The translations under genes and the position numbers were made by a program. Positions 12,084 through 22,700 of a stretch of DNA of 64,000 nucleotides are shown here, one piece after another (position 1 is the stretch's first letter; each line of letters begins with the position of its first letter). The stretch is from the NCBI RefSeq assembly GCF_032118995.1, contig NC_092669.1, forward strand, positions 3,471,501-3,535,500, in the 5' to 3' direction. The notes under the pieces were generated by a model that was not told where the DNA came from, made no database searches, and saw only the letters and a program-made list of their open reading frames with translations. This stretch comes from Asterias amurensis (Eukaryota; Echinodermata; Asteroidea; Forcipulatida; Asteriidae).

Positions 12084-12330
12084 GGGCCCGATTTCATAGA
12101 GCTGCTTTAGCAAAAAAGTTCGCTTCAGCAAAAAAAAAACCTTGCTTAGTAAAATCAGATTACCGGCCAAGACTCCACTCAAGTGTTATGCTAAGTAAAC
12201 AACAGCTAAATACCAGCCACAAGCAATGTATATGGCATGACATTTTTGCCAGTAACATGTGTAAAACAAGCGAGCTATTTCCGTGCTTAAGCAATTTCTT
12301 TGCTTAAAGCAGCTCTATGAAACTGGCCCC
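12084..12330. mobile_element. MITE with GGGCCCAATTTCATAGAGCTGC-type ends
   Basis: Left end GGGCCCGATTTCATAGAGCT, right end AGCTCTATGAAACTGGCCCC. Interior contains GCTTAGCA-type and CAGCTAAATACCAGCCACAAG words shared with 36248-36487. Fragments at 10240, 17202 and 18202. Confidence 0.8.
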
Positions 12331-12753
12331 TGCTGGAAACGGGACAGGCTACGTGTGTTCGCTTGCACGTTATCGAAATCAATTATTCTTGATTTGTCTT
12401 CTTCTGAACACCCTAATTTTGTTCCGTCTCTCTCGCTTTACCCAGTACCCGGTAGTTCCCTTTCTGCTCGACCACGCCGTTTCATCGATCCACCAAAAAG
12501 AAACCCTCTTCAAAAACGTTTTTAGCGGGAATGTATGACTGAATAATGACGCGACCGGATCGATGATATAAACAGTTGTCACAAGTAATGATGGCGAACC
12601 CACTCAACAGTCAAACTTTCAAACAGTATTGGCTAAACAAGAAAAAAACTGCTTTATCTAAACATGCTCTAAAAGGCTATAGGCTTCAACACCCTTCGCT
12701 GACAGGAACTTGCTGACAGGATGGGAGTGTATTCAACTACGCCGTTTGATATA

Positions 12754-13560
12754 AGTTAATTGATTGTTTTGTTCTGTTATGCCACCATGCTGAGGAACTT
12801 TCGCTAAAATGTTTAGCGTTTCTGTTCTTGTCCTTTTCAGAGGCTGCCTTAGAAAAAAATAGTAAACCACCTCAGATATATATTATATTAAGTTGACGAA
12901 TAAGCTTACCCCCTTGCACAGGTTGTATGTGGACGATGTTGACAAACATACAAGGTTAAAGGCAGTGGACACTATTGGGTATTGTCAAAGACTAGCCTTT
13001 ACGGTTGGTGTATCTCAACATATGCATAAAATAACAAACCTGTGAAAATTTGAGCTCAATTGGTCGTCGAAGATGCGAGATAATAATGAAAGAAAAAACA
13101 CCCTCGTTACACGAAGTTGTAAGCGTTTATAGATAGTTGATTTCGAGACCTCAAATTCTAAATGCGAGGTCTCGAAATCAAATTCGTGGAAAATTACTTC
13201 TTTCTCGAAAACTATGTCACTTCAGAGGGAGCCGTTTCTCACAATGGTTTATACCATCAACCTCTCCCCGTTACGTCACCAAGAAAGGTTTTATGGTAAT
13301 AATTATTTTGAGTTATTACCAAAAATGTCCACTGCCTTAAAGTTAATTGATTTTTGTTTCTCTATTATGGTACCATGCTGAGGAACTTTCGCTAAGGCCG
13401 AATAAAAAACAAATGTTTAGCGTTTCTGTTCTTGTCCTTTTTAGAGGCTGCCTTAGAAAGAAAAAAATAGTAAACCACCTCAGATGTATATTATATTGAT
13501 TTGACGAATAAGCTTACCCCCTTGCACAGGTTGTATGTGGACGATGTTAACAAAAATACA
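12754..13560. repeat. ~200-bp direct duplication flanking a MITE
   Basis: 12754-12957 and ~13340-13562 are near copies (ACCATGCTGAGGAACTTTCG ... CTTACCCCCTTGCACAGGTT ... GTGGACGATGTT). The family A MITE at 12956-13340 sits exactly between them. Confidence 0.8.
12956..13340. mobile_element. TTAA MITE, family A
   Basis: TTAA at 12956 and 13337. Ends AAAGGCAGTGGACACTATTG and TGTCCACTGCC. Confidence 0.9.
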
Positions 13561-13934
13561 AGGTACATAACAGAATTGGTTTTTGCTGAACAAAACAGTT
13601 GCTGGCAGTGTAAGCACTTTATGTAATCCACCATATACATAAACTGACAAACCTGTAGTAGTTTGAGATCGATCGGCCATCTGGGTGACGAGAGAATAGT
13701 GATAAAAAATTTTGCATTGCATCGATCCAAAAATAAAAATGAATAAAACGGTCACTGAGCGATAAACTCCAAACGCGAGGTTAGATTATTTATTTCTCAT
13801 CAAATATGACATTTCAGACAGAAATATTTCAAGGAATGTTTTCAACTATCATCATCATTAGACCGTGTCAGTTTTATGTAAATCTGTGATCTTCACGATT
13901 TTTGTTTCTTACCAATTCTGTAACGTTCATTTAA
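13560..13934. mobile_element. TTAA MITE, family D (diverged)
   Basis: Ends ACATAACAGAATTGGTTTTTG and ACCAATTCTGTAACGTTCATTTAA. Interior CAGTGTAAGCACTTTATGTAA is shared with the intact copy at 20788-21049. Confidence 0.75.
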
Positions 13935-14434
13935 GTTCCGGACAAAAAATATTGATCAACAAATCGTTGTTATAATGCTGTTCAGTGACATTAATAAACG
14001 AAAATACATTTCAATGACAAACTTAATTTAACACACTTCTTTTATTTATACATGCTGACGACTGTTTACAACATCAATGTGCTTTATATAAAGGCTTATA
14101 AACAAAGTAAACACAGGTAAACAATAATATTCAACACAAAAAGATATAAGAAAGAAATGCTGTTATACAAATATAATCGTAAAAAGCAACTGACATTGTA
14201 ATGTAAAAATTGAAAAATCAAAATGAAAATTATAAGATATATTCCATGGTTTTAATTATTCGTGATTCATCATTTTATAATATTATTTCGAAAACATAAC
14301 ACAATACAATTGAGTTGATTTGTACACACGAATTACTCCTTGAAGTGAGTGTAAGTTCTGCTCCGTAAGAAGTCCTGACATATTATTTCAACACCCCTAT
14401 ATTCCGACGCCCCTACAATATTATCCCTGACCAT
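13935..14434. other. AT-rich intergenic, no gene seen
   Basis: Strongly AT-rich with no repeats or coding pattern that I can identify. Confidence 0.4.
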
Positions 14435-15788
14435 AGAGGCAGTGGACACTAGTGGTAATTACTCAAAATAATTGTTAGCATAAAACCTTACTTGGTAACA
14501 AGTAATGGGGAGAGGTTGATAGTATAAAACATTGTGAGAAACGGCTCCCTCTGAAGTAACGTAGTTTACGAGAAAGAAGTAATTTCCCACGAATTCGATT
14601 TCGAGACCTAAGATTTAGAATTTGAGGTCTCGAAATCAAGCATCTCTTTTTGTATGTATATGTTGAGATACACCGAGTGAGAAGACTGGTCTGTGACAAT
14701 TACCAATACTGTCCATTGCCTTTAATAAGAGTAAAAAACACTCGTTTTGTCCGCCATACCACTCTTGCAAAGAGTCATATGGCGGACAACTCTTTTTAGT
14801 GGAAGACGGGTACTTTCAACTCGATTTACAGTGAAGTTCGTTCCATCTTCACTCAAAAAGAGTGACACACATTAACTTTCACTCTCATAAGAGCGAAACT
14901 GACACCACTCGGACTAGAGAGTGATATTTTCACTCTAAACCATGCAATGCTTCAAAGATCACACAACTTTCACAATCATTCAAACCTCAACTTGCTGAAT
15001 CAACTAATCTTATTAACTAAATTCATAATTCTGAGTATTCGACTATACATCAACACAAATCAGCTAAGCTATTATTAACAAAGAAATCAATTTTCTCTCA
15101 TGATAATCATTAAAGGCAGTGGACACTATTGGTAATTACTCAAAATAATTATTGGCATAAACCTTACTTGGTGACAAGTAACGGGGAGAGGTTGATGGTA
15201 TAAAACATTGTGAGAAACGGCTCCCTCTGAAGTAACGTAGTTTACGAGAAAGAAGTAATTTCCCACGAATTCGATTTCGAGACCTAAGATTTAGAATTTG
15301 AGGTCTCGAAATCAAGCATCTCTTTTTGTATGTATATGTTGAGATACACCGAGTGAGAAGACTGGTCTGTGACAATTACCAATACTGTCCATTGCCTTTA
15401 ATAAGAGTAAAAAACACTCGTTTTGTCCGCCATACCACTCTTGCAAAGAGTCATATGGCGGACAACTCTTTTTAGTGGAAGACGGGTACTTTCAACTCGA
15501 TTTACAGTGAAGTTCGTTCCATCTTCACTCAAAAAGAGTGACACACATTAACTTTCACTCTCATAAGAGCGAAACTGACACCACTCGGACTAGAGAGTGA
15601 TATTTTCACTCTAAACCATGCAATGCTTCAAAGATCACACAACTTTCACAATCATTCAAACCTCAACTTGCTGAATCAACTAATCTTATTAACTAAATTC
15701 ATAATTCTGAGTATTCGACTATACATCAACACAAATCAGCTAAGCTATTATTAACAAAGAAATCAATTTTCTCTCATGATAATCATTA
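14435..15788. repeat. 676-bp tandem duplication (MITE plus spacer) x 2
   Basis: 14435-15110 and 15111-15786 are almost identical. Each has an internally deleted family A MITE (TTAA at 14722 and 15398) and a ~390-bp spacer starting ATAAGAGTAAAAAACACTCG and ending TCTCATGATAATCATTAA. Confidence 0.92.
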
Positions 15789-16170
15789 AAGGCAGTGGAC
15801 ACTATTGGTAATCACTCAAAATAATTATTGGCATAAACCTTACTTGGTGACAAGTAACGGGGAGAGGTTGATGGTATAAAACATTGTGAGAAACGGCTCC
15901 CTCTGAAGTGCCATAGTTTTAGAGAAAGACGTAATATTCCACGAATTTGATTTCGAGACCTCAGATTTAGAACTTGAGGTCTCGAAATCAACCATCTAAA
16001 CGCACACAACTTCGTGGGACAAGGGTGTTTTTTCTTTCATTATTATCTCGCAAGTTCGATGACCGATTGAGCTCAAATTTTCACAGGTTTGTTATTTTTT
16101 GCTAATGTTGAGATACACCAACTGTGAAGGCTAGTCTTTGACAATTACCAATAGTGTCCACTGCCTTTAA
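15786..16170. mobile_element. TTAA MITE, family A (full length, third in the tandem block)
   Basis: TTAA at 15786 and 16167. It retains the segment missing in the two copies to its left. Confidence 0.9.
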
Positions 16171-16249
16171 TATTTCATAAATGAGAAAAAGTGTTGTTTT
16201 TACATTCGTACCCGTCCATTTCGTATGATGACTAATACACAATTACTGT

Positions 16250-16616
16250 TTAAAGGCACTGTCCACTTTTGGTAATAACTCAAAATAATTGTTCGCATAA
16301 AACCTTATTTGGTAACGAGCAATGGAGAGCTATTGACAGTATAAAACATTGTGAGAAACGGCTCTCTCTGAAGTAGTTTTTGAGAAAGAAGTAACTCCTC
16401 AGTTAAATATTACCTCACGCTTGAGGTCTCGAAATCAAGGATCTGAAAGCACACAACTTGTTCGCCAAGGGTGTCTTTTCTTCCATTACTATCTCTCAAC
16501 TTCGACGACCAATTGAGCTCAAATTTTCACAGGTTTGTTATTTTATTGCATATGTTGAGATACATCAAGTGAGCAGACTGGTCTTTGACAACTACCAAAG
16601 GTGTCCAGTGTCTTAA
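16250..16616. mobile_element. TTAA MITE, family A (diverged)
   Basis: TTAA at 16250 and 16613. Ends AAAGGCACTGTCCACTTTTG and GGTGTCCAGTGTC. Confidence 0.8.
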
Positions 16617-17200
16617 ACAACATCACCAACAATCATTCAAACCCCAATCTGCCGAATCAACCAATCTAATTTACTAAATCAAACCAAAATCATAATTCTG
16701 AGTGTCAAACTGTACATCAACAAAAATCTGCTACTCCAGATTAACAAAGAAGATAAATTTTTCTCATGATTATTTCTAATCAAAAATAGCGACAAATAAT
16801 GGATTGTATATTTCAACTGCTATGCAATGCTATAGCAGTCAGCAACATTTAAATATTAAGCTTGATTCTAATGCTTGATTTGTATTTCAACTATAATTTA
16901 TCGCTTGAAAATTAAATACACATTGATTATCAAAGTTAAATTAAAAGTTAATTAAATATGTCTGTGTTATATCAATCAACATTACATAATAAATGTATCA
17001 CCAGAAATACGTATTCGGTTTTGATAGTTATAAATCAACAACAAAAAAATAAAAAATAATTGCTGTTAAGTTTTAGTATAACAGCAATTTCAAACAGCAG
17101 ACCCATTTTCTCAGAATACTGTCATCGGCTGTTTTGGATGTTGACAAATTTTGCACTGGACATGTACATGAAACGAATACCACGGCATTTAACACCAGGG
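16617..17200. other. AT-rich intergenic, partly a diverged copy of the 14730-15110 spacer
   Basis: 16,625-16,770 resembles the spacer words CAATCATTCAAACC, ATCAACCAATCT and CATCAACA. After that it is AT-rich without features. Confidence 0.45.
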
Positions 17201-17335
17201 CTAAATTTCATAGAGCTGCGTTTTAAAAGCAAAACTTATTGGATAACTATTCTCTTCCAAGCAAATATTAGCAGGATACCATCCACAAATGGTACATGTG
17301 ACATGGTAGTTTGACTGGTAGTCTAGGCCATATAT

Positions 17336-17806
17336 AGTATCAAACATTGCAAGAAACCGCTCCCTCTGAAGTAACGTAGTTCATTTCGAGAAAGAAGTAA
17401 TTTTCCACGAATTAGATTTTGAGACCTCAGAATTAGAATTTGAAGTCTCGAAATCAAGCGTCTTAAAGCACACAACTTCATGTGACAAGTTTTTTTTCAT
17501 TTTTTTTAATTATTATTTCTCAACTTCGACGACCAATTGAGCTAAAATGTTCACAGGTTTGTTACGTTATGCATATGTTGAGATACACCACCTGTGACGA
17601 CTAGTCTTCGACAATTACCAATAGTGTCAACTGTCTTTAAAGCACACAACTTCATGTGACAAGTTTTTTTTTTTTTTTTTTTTCATTATTTCTCAATTTC
17701 GACGACCAATTGAGCTCAAATAGTCACAGGCTTGTTATGTTATGCATATGTTGAGATACACCAAGAGAGAAGACTGGTCTTTGACAATTACCAATAGTGT
17801 CCAGTG
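17336..17806. mobile_element. Two overlapping family A MITE fragments
   Basis: 17336-17639 lacks the left end. 17640-17806 repeats only the right ~165 bp (from AAAGCACACAACTTCATGTG) and contains a long T run. Confidence 0.75.
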
Positions 17807-18220
17807 TGGAACTGGCACACTTCAAAGGGCCCAAAGTTCGAATATAATCCCAAGACTTGTACAAATCTGTAGAAGAACAAGCAAGATGATCAGATAGAGT
17901 CTGCTACACTTCAAAAGCCGAGCTACTTGGGTTCCAATTTCCAATCAGACCTTTGCTCTACATGGAGAGTCGACAGATGGTAGAACAATGAATGATGAAC
18001 GGCACAAATATACCACAAAAACATAACATTGACTATTGAGAAGCAATAATAGTAATAAACATATCTCTATAATGCAGCTGCTACTATTTACACCGTCATA
18101 AATATCTCATCCAAAATATACTTTAGACACATCGACTTTCGGACAGCCGTTAAGGGGGTGGGCGAAAAAAGGTCAACAATCAACATCTTATTTTATAACT
18201 AGGGCCCAATTTCGTAGAGC
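17807..18220. other. Intergenic, no gene seen
   Basis: No coding pattern. A short GGGCCCAATTTCGTAGAGCTG repeat fragment lies at ~18202. Confidence 0.4.
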
Positions 18221-18622
18221 TGGTTAAAAGGTAGTGGACACTATTGGTAATTACTCAAAATAATTATTAGCATACAAACTTACTTGGTAGTGAGCAATGG
18301 AGAGCTGTCGATGGTATAAAACATCAAGAGAAACGGCTCCCTTCTGAAGTAACGTAGTTTTCGAGAATGAAATATTCCCCACTAAAATATTTGAGTTCGA
18401 TTTAGAGACCTCAGAATTAGATTTTGAGGTCCCGAATTAAGCATGTGAAAGCTCACAACTGTGTGTGACAATAGTGTTTTTTCTTCCATTATTATCTCGT
18501 AACTTCGACGACCAATTGAAAGTTCATATTTTCACAGGTTTGCATTTTTTGTGCATAAGTTCTGATGCACCAAGTGAGAAGACTGGTCTTTGACAATTAC
18601 CAAAGGTGTCCATTACCTTCAA
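18221..18622. mobile_element. TTAA MITE, family A
   Basis: Ends AAAGGTAGTGGACACTATTG and AAAGGTGTCCATTACCTT, with internal GAGACCTCAGAATTAGATTT. Confidence 0.8.
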
Positions 18623-19736
18623 GGGTAATTCAAAACAACAATCAGTGGAATTGATCCGTTTTGTAGTGAAGCTGGTCATTCCGCTTGCGCCCCTCGGCCG
18701 CTCCAAGGGTTAAATATTTTCTGCAATTGTCCCCTGGTGACGATTGATGAAGCCCAAATCAATAGACCGATCCATTAGGCTCCGCCCACGGGGCCTGTGT
18801 GGGCAAGAACACAGGAGCCTCTACTATGTAGTTCTGCACAACTCTGCCGCGCACGCCGAGCATACGCACACGCAACAGACTTTATAGTGTCTGACTTTTG
18901 GTTGTGCAATGGGTTGTGATTGGTCAATACGCAATGGGGACGCGCTTAATGGATTGGTTCATTAAATGTAGCCCTCACGTGGCTGTCCAGCCTTACAGTG
19001 CGAGGTAACATCCCTCCAAAAATATTCATGAGTCATGACATCACATATTTTCAGCGTCCTGTGTCAAAGGTCAACGTGCACAAAATGTAGTCCATTAAAA
19101 AAAATTAAAAAAAATTTTGTACATTGTGCAGATGCCAAGTGAACAATAAATTTGAATACAAAGTAAAATTACTCACTTGATTCATCTAATATAGTTGCTT
19201 GCTTACAATTTTTACGAAGACTTTTGGATTTACATGAAAGATCGCATCAATAAAAAAAGAGAAAGAAAATAATGTACATTCCTTTGCATACGGGAAAGCT
19301 CCATTAAAGAAAGAGGCTAATAAGACACATCCTTTTCATCCAGCAACTCACACCTGTTATCTTTATGTAATTCTTTTTTCAAACAGTGGACTTAATTACA
19401 TTGAGTCATGACCCAAGAACTTCAATGTAACACTCTCTCTCTTTGGGTGACTGAGATCCTTCTTGACCATTACTGAAACATCCTCTCCATCTGACAACTC
19501 ACACCTGTTATCTCCAAGTAATTCCTTTTCCGAACATTTGGACTTAACTGGATAATGAACAAGCTAAGAGGGCTGCTGACTGCCCCAGGATAATTAACTG
19601 CTCATCTATTACGTTTAAAAACACTCACTCACTTTCCGAGTTTTGTGGGCAAACTCGGAAATTCTTTAATGGAGCTTTTCCCGTAATGGACCCAAGTCAT
19701 TTCTTAATAAGGAAGTAAACCCTGACCTTTGACCTA
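18623..19736. other. Downstream flank of the ZDHHC17-like gene, including its probable 3' UTR
   Basis: Holds a transposon-like GC-rich stretch (18730-18990) and a ~90-bp direct repeat (19325-19400 and 19467-19555, sharing AACTCACACCTGTTATCT and AAGTAATTC). I could not identify a convincing minus-strand AATAAA close to the stop codon. Confidence 0.45.
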
Positions 19737-22700
19737 TCAGACAAACTGGTAATTCTCTCTGTTGTTGGTGCTGACAAAGTTGGTGGCACCCGATTGGCTG
19801 AGATCGGTTGAGAACTGGACGCCCCAGTCTACTTTCATTGGTCGACAAAGACCCATGCAGGTACACTCAAAGAAATCAACGAAGTTGCGCAAAACACCCC
19901 GACTGTAAACAAAGCAAATGAAGGTAAACAAATCTAAAAGTTTGTTTTGAGAACAAAATTTCTGCATACAATTGCTTATTGCCAAAATCACAACATTTTT
20001 GATAAACAGACTGGAGCATTGACAAGTTGGATATGACTTTAGGAATTATGGATTAAGGATTGATACTTACTGAAAGGGATTAAAAAGGTTTTCATCCCTA
20101 AATGGACCTTTAGGTCTCTTAGGATCTCTGAAATGCTGGTACTTTGCATGGTTCATTCGCTCATTGGTCGTAACACCAAGGTAAATCACCTGAATCACAG
20201 AACAAGAAAATGTTGTCTTAGAGCAAAATCATAATAATAATAATAACCGTTTTTTATATAGCGCTTTTCACGCCCGAGGGGTGTCTCAAAGCCCTTCTGA
20301 CATTATTACCCCTGGTCACTAGGCCTTAAATCATTCCTTAAACCACCTCAGCTCCCTTTGGAGTATACGTACAGCCTGGGTGCAATATATGCGCAACTCG
20401 GCTAAACCAATCACAAGAACCATCTCTGCCCTCACAGGTACCCATATACCCCTGGGTGGAGAGAAGCAAGTATAGTTAAGAACGAGCGTGGGTATATTCT
20501 GCGTGGAGCAATTCAACCAATATAATGTGTAATCTTTATCGTTTGTGATCTTTATCGTTTTACTTATCGCTGCAGTGTGACTCTGCCTTAAGATATGACC
20601 GATGGGTGTTATAAAGCGCTATACTCAGTCTCATTATTAATGAGGGAATATAACAAGCTGTTGCAAACAAATCAAGCAACCAAAAGAACTTTGGTATAAA
20701 TGAATGCAAAGTCTTGTTAATGGCCAGAAGTTTCAACCCTAGCAGAGTCTTTCTTGAAGGCCTTCGAGAAAGACTCTGCAAGGGTCATTAAAGGAACATT
20801 ACAGAATTGGTTTTGCTATTGAAACACGTTACTGGCAGTGTAAGCACTTTATGTAACCCCACCATATACATAAACTGACAAACCTGTTGAATTATTTATT
20901 TCTCATCAAATATGACATTTCACATGTTTCAGGCAGAAATAATTCAAGGGATGTTTTCCACTTTCACCATCATTAGATCGTGTAAGTTTGATGCAAATCT
21001 GTGATCTTCAGGATTTTGTTTTCTTACCAATTCTGTAACGTTCCTTTAAAGTAGTTTGTGTTTTATTATTGTATTACTGTACCTGGTAAAACTGACAAAC
21101 AAACAGCATGGCGACCCAAACCATGTAGACAGCAACCTGTAGACTCATGATGAATGTCCATGGGGAACAAGACATGACCTCACCGATGAATATCCAGACC
21201 CCATTCTCTTCAAAGGAGGTGTTGCAGGACTCGAGCCAATCTAGTGAAAAAAAAAAAAAGTGTCATCCTGTAGTGTACATCATTTTTTAAATAAGGGAAT
21301 AAAAGGGTATTGACGAGTTCTTAAACAGCTTTTTAAAACCGGCAGGGTCGTTGCCGTGTAATAAAGGCCCGAGCCGAGGAAAGGGCCTTTATCCCACGGC
21401 AACGACCCTGCGAGTTTGAAAACGAGTCACTACTCTTTTATTCCCATTCATAAATGCCTTTTCGGTTAAAAGGCGTAATACAGTAAAAAACTATGTAAAA
21501 CTTATTTGTTTCCGATGTGCTTGAGCTCTGTAGGTCCATGTGTTGCATTGTTATGAATGAGTTGACAGTTTCCGGATCCATTGGTGTGCGTATAGTCTTG
21601 GTGCAAGACGTTCTCGTTTTACTTTCACACACAGCGCGGCCAACTCACCGACAGCGCCCGCATCGCCCGCAACAAGAAACGTCTTGCCCCAAGACTAGCA
21701 CGTAGTATCCGAAAACAACCTGTTATAAACAGAGCTCCAGCTGGTCATTATCAACTGTTTAAACACCCTCACGTGACGCACTCTCCACCAATATGAATAA
21801 AAAAAACTGTCCGAGATATTTATGAATCAATGTTTTTAGGTGTACATTTAGATGTTCATCTTCATGCAAAAAGGAGGGCCAAAAACAGGGGTCATTAAGT
21901 TTAAGATCAGTTATGTAAGCTTGGGTGTGATCTCTGGCCACAGTTAACAGTCAAAAGGTCCTCTGACTGGCACCCCGAACAAAGTTTTCAACAAATTGGG
22001 AGACCGCCATCAAATGGCTAAATAACCCAGTTGGTAGAGCAGTGGCTGGTTAACTGTGGAGGTCACCGGTTCAAATCCTGCTCTAGTCAATATTTGTCTT
22101 TGGTTCACCCCAACTCAAGTTGATTTCACTTACACATTGCGTTGCCGACAAGGTAGAACACCGCGGCCAGGGGCAGAAATCCCAGGTACATGATGAAGTA
22201 GCGATGATTCAGAGAACCTAACCATAACAAAGATATATAAAGAACTAATTAAATGAATCCTTTCCTTACCGTAGGCGACTTCAGGCGATTACACTCGTAA
22301 CCCTCTTAAAATCATTGCGAAGAAAATACTGTCCAATGTCGAGAAAGAAGTAATTTTCCACCAATTTGATTTCGAGATCTCAAGTTTAGAATTTGAGGTC
22401 TCGAAATCAAGCATCTGATCTCACACAACTTCGCGTTACCAGGGTGTTTTTTCTTTCATTATTATCTCGCAACTTCGACGACTGATTTTAGCTCAAATTT
22501 TCACAGGTTTGTTATTTTATGCATATGTCGAGATACAGCAAGTGAGAAGACTGGTCTTTGACAATTACCGATAGTGTCCACTTAAGTGTCTTTAAGTTAC
22601 CAAACAGGTATAGGGAACTTGAGTTATTCAAAGAACATTGTTCAAAGGCATCTTCTCTCCTCTTTTGCAGAGATTTTGAGTTGACTGAAGATGAAAGAAA

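Noticed and set aside
22016..22090. Functional tRNA gene
   Set aside because: Only the A and B boxes are tRNA-like; the cloverleaf cannot be completed.
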